DNA of 14,548 nt from JAUVKA01 sp964465145 (lineage in GTDB: Bacteria > Bacteroidota > Bacteroidia > Bacteroidales > UBA12481), in NCBI GenBank assembly GCA_964465145.1, contig CAYXJR010000096.1, positions 1 to 14,548 of the forward strand, in the 5' to 3' direction. Position 1 is the first letter of the stretch; each line of letters begins with the position of its first letter. Below, piece after piece: positions 7,176 to 14,467 of the stretch. A program made the position numbers and the translations under genes. Under the pieces are notes generated by a model. The model was not told where the DNA came from. It was given only the letters and a program-made list of their open reading frames with translations, and ran no database searches.

Positions 7176-8576
7176 CTACTGATTTATTTTCCCAGCTAGT
7201 TCAATTGCCTTATTCAGCGCGGCCAGTTTATTATTCACTTCCTGAAGTTCATTTTCCTCAATAGAATCGGCTACAATACCCGCTCCGGCCTGATAAATGA
7301 GTACATTATTTTTAGATAAAAATGTCCTTATGCTAATAGCATGGTTAAAACTACCATCCAGCCCGATTTGCCCAATACAACCCCCGTAATAGCCTCGGGA
7401 GGTGGGTTCCAGCTTATCAATAAGTTGCATGGCTTTAATTTTCGGGGCTCCGGATAAGGTCCCAGCCGGAAAAGTATCGGCCACCAACCTGATGAGATCA
7501 TGATTTTTCGGTAAATCACCCGTAACTGTTGAAACCATATGCAGGACATGAGAAAAAAACTGAATCTCCTTAAAAGTTTCCACCTTGACATTTTCCGCAT
7601 TCCGGCTCAAATCATTTCTTGCCAGATCAACCAACATCACATGTTCGGCATTTTCTTTTACATCTTTCCCTAATTTTTCGGCCAGATCCTGATCTTTCTG
7701 ATCATCTCCCGTTCTCTTGAAGGTGCCTGCAATAGGACAAATTTGTGCCTTATCACCTCTTACAATCAATTGACTTTCAGGAGAAGATCCAAAGATCTTA
7801 AAGCTGCCAAAATCAAAATAGAATAGGTAAGGGGAGGGGTTGATGGATCTTAAAGCCCTATATACATTAAATTCATCTCCTCTGAACGACTGTGAGAACC
7901 TTCGCGACAGGACGATTTGGTAAACATTCCCGAGGTGGCATTGCTTTTTCCCTTCTGAAACCAGTGATTTGTATTCATCATCAGTAAGATTTGATTGTTC
8001 GTCCCCATGGGCCTCAAATGGAAATACAGGATAGTTTCTGTTATTGAGTAATTCAAGGATGTGGGAAATGTTGTCATCACCATTATCCAGGCGGTTTTCC
8101 AAAATCTCAATACTATTTCGGAAATGATTAATTGCTATTATATAGCGGTAGAGGCTATATCTGATATCAGGTATAGCCTCCGTGTTATCATTATCTCTCT
8201 CCTTCAGTTTGATGTCTTCGAAATACTTGATTGCTTCATAGGAGATATATCCAAAAAAGCCGTTCAATTCATCTTGTGAATTATTAGCAGTCGATTTAAA
8301 TGCAGCAAAGAAATCCTTTAGCGCACCAACTACATTTTCATTATTTCTAATTTCGATCCTCTCATCGGGAAACTGATAGGTGACCTGGTGATTTTTTACT
8401 TCTACGGATGCCAGAGGTTCCATGCAGATGAAAGAATAGTTGTCTCTTCCACCATGGTAATCGCTGCTCTCCAATAGTATTGATTGAGAATACAAGTCTC
8501 TGATCTTCAGGTATAGGCTAACCGGGGTTATGGTATCGGCCAGTGTCGTTTTGCTGTGTATTTTGATGCTATACAT
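7176..8576 (-). CDS. trpE: Anthranilate synthase component I
   Basis: TrpE converts chorismate and ammonia to anthranilate, the first committed step. From the ATG at 8576 the protein has 466 residues. The N-terminal domain carries the tryptophan-binding LLES-x10-S motif (residues 34-48, LLESSDYHGG then S48), so feedback inhibition by tryptophan is expected. The C-terminal chorismate-binding domain shows GSSPESQLIV, PIAGTFKRTGD, HVMLVDLARNDLSR, FPAGTLSGAPKIKAMQ and YQAGAGIVADS. Starts are possible at 8600, 8582 and 8576. The ATG at 8600 sits one base from the end of the attenuator terminator. AAAGGA at 8588-8583 stands 6 bases before 8576, so I prefer 8576. It is the first structural gene of the operon and is controlled by the upstream leader. 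Confidence 0.96.
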   Translation of the reverse strand: MYSIKIHSKTTLADTITPVSLYLKIRDLYSQSILLESSDYHGGRDNYSFICMEPLASVEVKNHQVTYQFPDERIEIRNNENVVGALKDFFAAFKSTANNSQDELNGFFGYISYEAIKYFEDIKLKERDNDNTEAIPDIRYSLYRYIIAINHFRNSIEILENRLDNGDDNISHILELLNNRNYPVFPFEAHGDEQSNLTDDEYKSLVSEGKKQCHLGNVYQIVLSRRFSQSFRGDEFNVYRALRSINPSPYLFYFDFGSFKIFGSSPESQLIVRGDKAQICPIAGTFKRTGDDQKDQDLAEKLGKDVKENAEHVMLVDLARNDLSRNAENVKVETFKEIQFFSHVLHMVSTVTGDLPKNHDLIRLVADTFPAGTLSGAPKIKAMQLIDKLEPTSRGYYGGCIGQIGLDGSFNHAISIRTFLSKNNVLIYQAGAGIVADSIEENELQEVNNKLAALNKAIELAGKINQ

Positions 8577-8600
8577 TTTCATTCCTTTACTTGAGTGCAT

Positions 8601-8635
8601 AAAAAAAGGCCCACCGTGATCGATGAGCCTTTTTT
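8601..8635 (-). terminator. Intrinsic terminator of the trp attenuator
   Basis: Read on the minus strand, AAAAAAGGCTCA (8635-8624) pairs with TGGGCCTTTTTT (8613-8602). This gives a 12-pair stem with one G-U pair around a 10-base loop, followed by a continuous U run ending at 8601. It is a strong Rho-independent terminator that lies before trpE and after the leader peptide, so transcription would stop unless an alternative fold prevents the stem. Confidence 0.92.
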
Positions 8636-8696
8636 GAGATTATTCTAATGGCTTGAGGTTTCACGATTGATTCGTCAATAATTTAAGCCACCACCA
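8624..8696 (-). promoter_or_regulatory. Trp attenuator switch: alternative RNA pairings
   Basis: Segment 1 is TGGTGGCTT (8693-8685), formed by the Trp codons and the next Leu codon. It can pair with segment 2, AAGCCATTA (8654-8646), in nine pairs including two G-U. Segment 2 can instead pair through AGCC with GGCT of segment 3 (8629-8626), plus two A-U pairs past a mismatch, which would break the terminator stem. A ribosome stalled on the Trp codons covers segment 1 and frees segment 2 for the antiterminator. A ribosome reaching the stop at 8661 covers segment 2 and lets the terminator form. The 2:3 helix is short by eye, so its stability should be computed. Confidence 0.75.
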
Positions 8697-8720
8697 ATAT
8701 GTGTTGTTATGTGTTTTCAT
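8661..8720 (-). CDS. trpL: Trp operon leader peptide with three Trp codons
   Basis: An ATG at 8720 opens a 19-codon frame ending at TGA 8663-8661: MKTHNNTYWWWLKLLTNQS. Three tandem TGG codons occupy 8696-8688, with Tyr just before them. Three consecutive Trp codons in such a short frame are very unlikely by chance, and the frame sits between a promoter and an intrinsic terminator in front of trpE. That is the design of a ribosome-mediated attenuation leader. The ribosome would stall at these codons when charged tRNA-Trp is short. No Shine-Dalgarno site precedes the ATG, which is normal in Bacteroidota. The peptide itself probably has no other job. Confidence 0.92.
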   Translation of the reverse strand: MKTHNNTYWWWLKLLTNQS

Positions 8721-8729
8721 TTATGGCAT

Positions 8730-8759
8730 CAAATGTAATAAAAATATTAAACATCCAAA
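8730..8759 (-). promoter_or_regulatory. Predicted trp operon promoter (Bacteroidota type)
   Basis: TACATTTG at 8737-8730 is a perfect match to the Bacteroidota -7 consensus TAnnTTTG, and TTTG at 8759-8756 can serve as the -33 element, with an 18-base spacer. Transcription would start near 8726-8724, leaving only about 4-6 bases before the leader ATG at 8720. The placement directly before the leader peptide supports it. Confidence 0.6.
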
Positions 8760-9046
8760 TATGACCGCAAAGGACAAACGCCTGCTGGATTTCCGCCAAA
8801 TACATTATTTGTAAAGGCATCAACCTGGTAGAATGGAATTCTCATTGTTTTCTTTTAATTGCTTTAATACAGTTTCCCATTCGCAAGAATAATATGCATA
8901 TAAAGTGCATAAAATCAGTATTATAATATATTTTAAAGCGGTTTTATCGAAATGAATTTTGATTCTAAAAAATAAGTATATTGGTACGTCTCAATCAAGC
9001 GAAATTGGGATTAATTTTTGGGTTTTACCTTTTAGATCTAAATGGA
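8760..9046. other. Intergenic stretch between the trp promoter and the small ORF
   Basis: This AT-rich stretch separates the divergent trp operon and the small membrane-protein gene. I found no convincing ORF, tRNA, repeat or terminator on either strand. A weak -7-like TATATTGG lies near 8968-8980, with one mismatch to TAnnTTTG. It could drive the small ORF at 9047, but I do not call it as a promoter. Confidence 0.5.
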
Positions 9047-9148
9047 ATGGCAAAAAAAAGAAAGAAACAATCCCAGGGTAATATCGTTGCCTGGATAGTT
9101 GCTATTGCTCTGGTTATTATCCTGATTATGATAGCCAAACTGTTATAA
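9047..9148 (+). CDS. 33-residue single-span membrane protein
   Basis: The ATG at 9047 begins a 33-codon frame ending at TAA 9146-9148. It encodes MAKKRKKQSQ, then GNIVAW, and a hydrophobic run of about 18 residues ending IAKLL. The layout is that of a small membrane protein with a basic cytoplasmic N-terminus and one transmembrane helix reaching almost to the end. It stands alone between the trp leader and the methyltransferase gene, and a perfect inverted repeat begins at its stop. The hydrophobic stretch in the right frame after a basic start argues for a real gene. The lack of a clear promoter or ribosome site keeps confidence moderate. No function can be assigned. Confidence 0.5.
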   Translation: MAKKRKKQSQGNIVAWIVAIALVIILIMIAKLL

Positions 9149-9167
9149 AGTTAATATTGATTAACTT
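9148..9167. repeat. Perfect 8-base inverted repeat
   Basis: AAGTTAAT (9148-9155) and ATTAACTT (9160-9167) are exact reverse complements around the four-base loop ATTG. The stem is AT-rich and is not followed by a T run, so it is a weak terminator at best. It could also be a regulator-binding site. Confidence 0.4.
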
Positions 9168-9188
9168 GCATAGGTGGGATGCTTTCCA

Positions 9189-9216
9189 TTGCAGCCCAAT
9201 AAATTGCCTATATTTG
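9189..9216 (+). promoter_or_regulatory. Predicted promoter of the methyltransferase gene
   Basis: TATATTTG at 9209-9216 is an exact TAnnTTTG -7 box, with TTG at 9189-9191 seventeen bases before it. A start near 9221 would leave a 5' untranslated region of about 85 bases before the ATG at 9308. That leader contains a ten-codon ORF at 9259-9291, preceded by GAAAGG, and the near-palindrome GGCTAATTTTAGCC at 9261-9274. Confidence 0.45.
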
Positions 9217-9307
9217 CAAGCATTTCCAACGAGAAAACACATTGAAAGGTGAATATATATGGCTAATTTTAGCCGTTCATTAAATAGTTGATAACTTATT
9301 AGTTTAT

Positions 9308-10099
9308 ATGGAGAAAAGAAATAATTTGCGGGAGTTCTTGTTTACTGTGTGGTATAGCCTGGTCAGTAAACTTGACAAAAATGCGGATGTACAGTTTATG
9401 AATTATGGGTATACTAGTCCGGATTTAGATGTTTCTCTCGAATCTAACAATGAGGACAATCGTTATCCCATTCAGCTTTATCACCAGATAGCCAGTAAAG
9501 CAGATCTTTCTGGTAAAGATATCCTTGAAGTTGGCTGTGGCAGAGGTGGTGGATTAGCATATCTCGTAGAATCCTTCTCTCCCAGGTCTGCTGTGGGAGT
9601 TGATCTGAACCAGAATGCCGTGTTATTTTGCACTAAGTATTATAAATTGCCGGGATTGACATTTACTCGGGCGAATGCCGAACTACTTCCTTTTGAAGAT
9701 AATTCACAAGATTTTGTTATAAATGTGGAATCATCTCACCGCTACGAAAACATGTCGAGTTTCATGAGTGAAGTAAGAAGGGTCCTTCGTCCAGGAGGGC
9801 AGTTGTTAATCACTGATTTTCGCCATAATTACAGGATGCCGCATCTGAGGAAAACCTTTGCTGAATCTGGATTACACCAATTACTTGAAGAGTTTATCAC
9901 TCCTATGGTTGTTCATGCATTGGAAAAAGATGATAGCAGAAGAAGGCTGTTGGTAAGAAAATTAGTTCCATGGTATTTGCATAGAACAGCATTAAATTTT
10001 GCAGCTGTTAAAGGGACCAGGACTTTCAATAACTTTGCTCAGGAAAAGATGTTGTATTTTAATTATGTTCTGCAGAAAAGGCAATATCCCGACTTGTAA
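9308..10099 (+). CDS. Class I SAM-dependent methyltransferase
   Basis: A 263-residue protein with a methyltransferase type 11 domain. Motif I (SAM binding) is ILEVGCGRGGG at about 72-82, followed by the acidic ribose-binding residue in GVDLN near 97-101, the motif IV region VINVESSHRY, and the post-motif VRRVLRPGGQLLITDFRH. FMNYGYTS near residue 30 and the ESSH signature recall methyltransferases that act on lipid or polyketide hydroxyl groups, such as mycobacterial phthiotriol methyltransferases. I use that only as a similarity by eye, and the substrate is unknown. There is no signal peptide or membrane span, so it is probably cytoplasmic. The M3 peptidase gene starts 40 bases downstream and may be co-transcribed, but the two have no evident shared role. 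Confidence 0.85.
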   Translation: MEKRNNLREFLFTVWYSLVSKLDKNADVQFMNYGYTSPDLDVSLESNNEDNRYPIQLYHQIASKADLSGKDILEVGCGRGGGLAYLVESFSPRSAVGVDLNQNAVLFCTKYYKLPGLTFTRANAELLPFEDNSQDFVINVESSHRYENMSSFMSEVRRVLRPGGQLLITDFRHNYRMPHLRKTFAESGLHQLLEEFITPMVVHALEKDDSRRRLLVRKLVPWYLHRTALNFAAVKGTRTFNNFAQEKMLYFNYVLQKRQYPDL

Positions 10100-10139
10100 T
10101 TTCATTTATTTCGAGGTATAATTCATAAAAGTCGATACC

Positions 10140-12248
10140 ATGATTAATAAAATTCTTTTCATCATGATTGTTTTAACCGGTGGCTTAAGTGCTTGCCAAA
10201 ATGACAAGGAGGCTGAACAATTATCAGATAATCCTTTCTTCAACGAATACGCTACCCCATTTGGTGTTCCTCCTTTTGATATCATCAGGACTGAGCATTA
10301 TATGCCAGCTTTTGAGGAAGGAATGGCCAGGCACAAAGTTGAGGTGGATGCTATTATTAATAGTACAAAAAAGCCTACTTTCAGCAATGTCATTCGTGCC
10401 CTTGATCAGACGGGTGATCTTCTTGATAAGGTTTCTTACGTTTTTTTCGGATTAAGCTCGGCCAATACGAATGATGAATTGCAAAAGATACAATTGGATA
10501 TATCTCCTAAACTGGCCGCTCACCAGGATGAAATCAATCTCAATCCAGAACTGTTTCAAAAGGTCAAATTACTTTATAATGATATTGACAATTTGGAGCT
10601 AACAGAGGAGGAAGCCTACATTCTGGAAAATATGTATAAGGATTTTGTCAGGAGCGGGGCCCTGTTATCTCCTGAAAAGAAGGAGGTTATGAAGAAGCTG
10701 AACCAGGAGGGATCGGTTTTAACGGTTAATTTTGGCCAGAATGTCCTTGCTGAAACCAATTCTTTTCAATTGGTGGTTGATAAAGAAAAAGATCTTAAAG
10801 GTTTGCCTGCTTCATCCATTGAGGCCGCTGCCAGGACAGCTGCAGACGCCGGCATCGAAGGGAAATGGGTATTTACCGCCCAGAAGCCGAGCTGGATACC
10901 ATTTTTGCAATATGCAGAAAATAGAGAATTGCGGGAAAAGGTATACGCAGGCTGGCTGCAAAGAAATAGAAGGGACAATGAATATAATAATGCAGAGAAC
11001 CTGGCTAAGATAATGAGTATCCGTGCCCAGAAAGCTCAACTTCTTGGGTATCCCAGTCATGCCGAAATGGTCATGGAAAGCAGGATGGCTAAGAAGACCT
11101 CCAATGTTATGGATCTTCTCGATAAAGTGTGGGCCCCAGCAATTAAAGCTGCTATTCGCGACCGGGATGAAATGCAAAAGATGATAATCGAAGAGGGGGG
11201 TAGTTTTAATCTGGCCCCTCATGATTGGTGGTACTATGCTGAGAAAATGCGCAAAGCGAATTACGACCTGGATGAAAGTGAATTACGCCCGTATTTTAAG
11301 TTAGAGAACGTGAGGGATGGTGCTTTTGATGTTGCTAACCAATTATATGGGATCACATTTAAAGAATTGCACGATATTCCTAAGCCCCATACTGATGCGA
11401 TGGTTTTTGAAGTATTTGATAATGATGGATCGCACCTGGGAATATTATACCAGGATTATTTCCCACGGGCAAGCAAGAGGCAGGGTGCATGGTGCGGATC
11501 TTACCGGGGGCATAAGGTCGTTGATGGACAGGAAGTTCACCCGGTGGTCACCATGGTATGCAATTTCACTCCACCATCAGGGTCTCAACCTGCATTGCTG
11601 AGCATTGACGAGGCATCAACCCTATTTCATGAGTTTGGCCATGCTCTTGATGGTTTGTTCTCCGAGAACACGATGAGCACTGGATATCGTGCCCAGGATT
11701 TTGTTGAATTACCCAGTCAGATTATGGAACATTGGGCAACCGAGCCGGAAGTACTTAGAAGTTATGCATTGCATTACCAAACCGGTGATCCTATTCCTGG
11801 CAATCTGATCGACAAGATGGAAAAGAGCAGTGTATTTAATATGGGATTTACTTCAGTTGAGTTTTTGGCAGCCTGTTATCTCGATATGGCCTTTCATAGT
11901 CAAACTGATACTGCACTGGTAAATGTTCCGGAATTTGAAAAGGCACTTCTGGATAAAATCGGTCTGATTCCAGAAATTGAACCGCGCTATCATAGCACCT
12001 ATTTTACCCATATGACCGGTGGGTATGATGCTGGATACTACAGCTATGAGTGGTCCGCTGTCTTGGATCATGATGCATTTGAGGCTTATAAAGAAACTTC
12101 TTTGTTTGACCAGAAAACAGCCAAGTCATTCAGAGACAATATTCTGGCTAAAAACGGCATGGCTGATCCTATGGAAATGTTTGTGAAATTCAGGGGGAGG
12201 GAGCCGGATATCACAGCCCTAATGCGAAACAGGGGATTTATTGAGTAA
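10140..12248 (+). CDS. M3 family metallopeptidase lipoprotein (Dcp-like peptidyl-dipeptidase)
   Basis: This is a 702-residue zinc peptidase. The N-terminus is a lipoprotein signal with lipobox LSAC (Cys19), so the enzyme is probably anchored in the cell envelope. The start at 10140 gives the full signal. The zinc site is HEFGH at 497-501, with the third ligand Glu523 in DFVELPSQ. GGYDAGYYSYEWS supplies the substrate-binding tyrosines of the family. The length fits Dcp/oligopeptidase A proteins (about 680-720 residues). M3 enzymes of this type trim dipeptides from the C-termini of oligopeptides. An envelope location suggests processing of peptides in the periplasm, perhaps for nutrition. A hairpin follows the stop by 24 bases. 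Confidence 0.93.
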   Translation: MINKILFIMIVLTGGLSACQNDKEAEQLSDNPFFNEYATPFGVPPFDIIRTEHYMPAFEEGMARHKVEVDAIINSTKKPTFSNVIRALDQTGDLLDKVSYVFFGLSSANTNDELQKIQLDISPKLAAHQDEINLNPELFQKVKLLYNDIDNLELTEEEAYILENMYKDFVRSGALLSPEKKEVMKKLNQEGSVLTVNFGQNVLAETNSFQLVVDKEKDLKGLPASSIEAAARTAADAGIEGKWVFTAQKPSWIPFLQYAENRELREKVYAGWLQRNRRDNEYNNAENLAKIMSIRAQKAQLLGYPSHAEMVMESRMAKKTSNVMDLLDKVWAPAIKAAIRDRDEMQKMIIEEGGSFNLAPHDWWYYAEKMRKANYDLDESELRPYFKLENVRDGAFDVANQLYGITFKELHDIPKPHTDAMVFEVFDNDGSHLGILYQDYFPRASKRQGAWCGSYRGHKVVDGQEVHPVVTMVCNFTPPSGSQPALLSIDEASTLFHEFGHALDGLFSENTMSTGYRAQDFVELPSQIMEHWATEPEVLRSYALHYQTGDPIPGNLIDKMEKSSVFNMGFTSVEFLAACYLDMAFHSQTDTALVNVPEFEKALLDKIGLIPEIEPRYHSTYFTHMTGGYDAGYYSYEWSAVLDHDAFEAYKETSLFDQKTAKSFRDNILAKNGMADPMEMFVKFRGREPDITALMRNRGFIE

Positions 12249-12272
12249 AGCATATAGCCTTTCAGGCCTTTT

Positions 12273-12304
12273 AGCGAACGGTTGGTTAAAGCGAACCGTC
12301 CGCT
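12273..12304 (+). terminator. Hairpin after the M3 peptidase, possible terminator
   Basis: AGCGAACGGTT (12273-12283) pairs with AACCGTCCGCT (12294-12304), giving ten pairs with one A/C mismatch around a 10-base loop. The five-T run at 12317-12321 comes 12 bases later, so it is not a textbook intrinsic terminator. Its place between two gene units suggests transcript termination or 3'-end protection. Confidence 0.45.
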
Positions 12305-12391
12305 TGCTTATGTGGGTTTTTCTCATTAACTTGTAAATCCTTTATTGATTTGCCGTCAACTGTTAAAAGCTAAAACTCTAAGACATCCATC

Positions 12392-13720
12392 ATGAAAAAG
12401 AACGTCAGGTTAATTATTCTAATCTTCCTTGTTGCTGCAGCGACATACATAATTGTTAATGGATTTAGCAAACCCGGATACCAGATAGTAAAATTATCAG
12501 GCAGTGAAAATTTTTGCAATTATTCCCATAATGGTTTGAATCAGATAATAGGTCAAAACCCTGAGGGTATCTCAGCACTTCCATTATTTGATGATGAGTT
12601 GATTGGTTTAGGTATAGAAGGTGAAGATATATTTTACCGGTACCGGAAATCGGATGGAACCAATCTGGTTTTTCGATGGGATGAATTCCTGTTGTATCTT
12701 AACGATAAAGTTATTTTTGCCAGCATAAAAGAGGACTCCAAAGTTTTAGAGTGGATCAAGGAAATTAATTCAAAAGGAGAAACAACACTGAGATCAATTT
12801 CAGTTGGGGATTCGCTGCCACAAGCTTATCGTGAAGAGCTAAAAAAGCTTGGGGAAATTAAATCTGATATTGGTCTTATACTCGATAACACCCGAACTGA
12901 AATAGATAGTTTATTAATGATTTTTAATCCGACCTGGATGGTAATTCAAGAATATTCCGCTCCTCTTTCCAATGATTTGAATAAACTTGAACTCCTCTGG
13001 ACAAATGTCGAAAATCTGGATCTTAATGCCCTGGCTAATCTCAGTAAGTTAAAATATTTATTCCTTTCAAATAATGAACCCGCGATTAAACTGGAGAAGC
13101 TGAAACTTCCCAAACAACTAAAAAGGCTGTATCTTTTTGAATGTGAAGTAATGGATTGGGATTTTTTGGAGGATTTAAGTTCTCTGGAGCATCTGAGTAT
13201 TACGGGATTAGATTCATTGGCCATTGGAAAATATATTATACACCTGAATTCATTGCAGAGCCTGAGTTTAGCTGGTTGTAAAAACATTTTAGATATAGAA
13301 ACACTAAAAGAATTATCTTCTTTGGTCCGGGTTTCTTACCCTATGGATATCAGCCAGGAGGATTTTAATACATTCGTTACGAATCAAAAAGATCTGGAGA
13401 TACTCGATCTGATCGGGACTGAACACATTAATAGTCTTGAAGTTTTGAAGGATCATCCAAAGATTGCCTGCCTTGGTTTGACCGAAACGGGGATACTAAT
13501 GGATTCTTTGTTCGATCTCCAGCATTTGAAATATCTGGCATATTCTTTTGACCAAGAAAACGATTCCTCAGAGCTCGAAAAGTTAAAAGGAATACTTCCA
13601 AACACTCTGATTGTGCCATCTAGCGGCTTATGCCTTGGATCAGGCTGGCTGTTGTTGTTTATTCCGTTTCTCCTTTTAATGGGGGTGGGTTTGGGTTTGA
13701 GGAAAAAGAGAATAAGATAG
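12392..13720 (+). CDS. Leucine-rich-repeat protein with C-terminal membrane anchor or sorting signal
   Basis: A 442-residue protein. Residues 1-25 form an N-terminal signal or membrane anchor (MKKNVRLIILIF and following). Residues 30-190 are unrecognised. From about 195 to 400 there are irregular leucine-rich repeats of about 22-24 residues (LSKLKYLFLSNN, LKRLYLFECEV, LSSLEHLSITGL, LNSLQSLSLAGC, LEILDLIGT, HPKIACLGLTETG), similar to LRR proteins used for binding. The end holds GLCLGSGW (Cys414), a hydrophobic stretch, and a basic tail RKKRIR. The layout resembles C-terminal sorting signals of the MYXO-CTERM kind, in which a Cys/Gly motif precedes a helix and an Arg-rich end. The next gene, a CPBP protease, begins six bases after the stop. 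The role is unknown, and the protein is probably exposed on the outer face of a membrane. Confidence 0.75.
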   Translation: MKKNVRLIILIFLVAAATYIIVNGFSKPGYQIVKLSGSENFCNYSHNGLNQIIGQNPEGISALPLFDDELIGLGIEGEDIFYRYRKSDGTNLVFRWDEFLLYLNDKVIFASIKEDSKVLEWIKEINSKGETTLRSISVGDSLPQAYREELKKLGEIKSDIGLILDNTRTEIDSLLMIFNPTWMVIQEYSAPLSNDLNKLELLWTNVENLDLNALANLSKLKYLFLSNNEPAIKLEKLKLPKQLKRLYLFECEVMDWDFLEDLSSLEHLSITGLDSLAIGKYIIHLNSLQSLSLAGCKNILDIETLKELSSLVRVSYPMDISQEDFNTFVTNQKDLEILDLIGTEHINSLEVLKDHPKIACLGLTETGILMDSLFDLQHLKYLAYSFDQENDSSELEKLKGILPNTLIVPSSGLCLGSGWLLLFIPFLLLMGVGLGLRKKRIR

Positions 13721-13726
13721 TTTTTG

Positions 13727-14377
13727 ATGAGGTTACACCCGATTTCCAGGCAAAATACCTGGATTGAAATCCTGAACTTCTATTCAGGGATTCTGTTATT
13801 CACCTTTTTCATTACTGGAAAAATTACTTCTATTCCAATTGCCCTGGCAGGAATAATATTAGCCATTGTTATGGTGGGAATCAGGTTGGAATCAGCTGCT
13901 GATCTGATCAGGGCGTTTGGTTTTAGTAGGTTAAAAAAAGGCAGCCTGTATTTTTTGTTTATTAGCATATTGGCAGCTTTCATTTTGGGAATGTTGTATC
14001 GTCAATCTCTTGAGCTTTGGATCTTGCCCCGCCGTTTGTTTCCCTTCGCTCTGATGGCCTCTTTGATTGGTGCCACAGAAGAATTGGTGTTCCGAGGATA
14101 TATCCAAACAAGGCTTCGGGTGATAAATATATTCGTGGCAGTTTTTGCGGGAGCATTAGCACATACCTGCTATAAGCTGGTTCTATTCTGGTCCCTGGAG
14201 TCAGGGGCCCTTATTAACTACCAGGGACTGATAATTTGGACATTAATTGGCGGACTGGTTTTTGGAATTCTTCGGGAAGCTTCAAAAAATGTTATTTTCC
14301 CCCTGATATGCCATGTCATATTCGATATCATTGTTTATGGTGACCGGGTAATTCACCCATGGTGGATATGGGGCTGA
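13727..14377 (+). CDS. CPBP family intramembrane glutamic protease
   Basis: A 216-residue protein with about six to seven hydrophobic segments. The CPBP (Abi/CAAX protease) motifs are present: EELVFR with Glu118, Glu119 and Arg123; a histidine at 146 in AGALAHT; and HVIFD with His196 and Asp200. The second motif departs from the common FxxxH, because the nearest Phe (140) is six residues before the His. I chose ATG 13727; the frame also allows TTG at 13724. The family includes Rce1-like CAAX proteases, bacteriocin-immunity proteins, and enzymes that process C-terminal sorting signals. Its start six bases after the LRR gene makes an operon nearly certain and suggests that the LRR protein is its substrate or partner. 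That link is inference. Confidence 0.85.
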   Translation: MRLHPISRQNTWIEILNFYSGILLFTFFITGKITSIPIALAGIILAIVMVGIRLESAADLIRAFGFSRLKKGSLYFLFISILAAFILGMLYRQSLELWILPRRLFPFALMASLIGATEELVFRGYIQTRLRVINIFVAVFAGALAHTCYKLVLFWSLESGALINYQGLIIWTLIGGLVFGILREASKNVIFPLICHVIFDIIVYGDRVIHPWWIWG

Positions 14378-14380
14378 ACA

Positions 14381-14467
14381 TTAATATTCAGCTTTTAAAA
14401 AATCGATACACTTATGAATATTAGCATTGACCACCTCAACATTAATGTAATGAGCCTGGGGATGTCG
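14381..14467 (-). other. Short minus-strand open stretch, possible tail of a decayed gene
   Basis: On the minus strand, 28 codons run between a TAA at 14470-14468 and a TAA at 14383-14381. They encode RHPQAHYINVEV, VNANIHKCIDFL and KAEY, which read like an ordinary protein C-terminus. There is no start codon. Just upstream the same frame gives ETIGIVF before the TAA, and then another stop within a dozen codons. It may be the remnant of a gene interrupted by stops or frameshifts, or chance. No family is recognised. The remainder of 14378-14548 shows no other feature. Confidence 0.2.
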
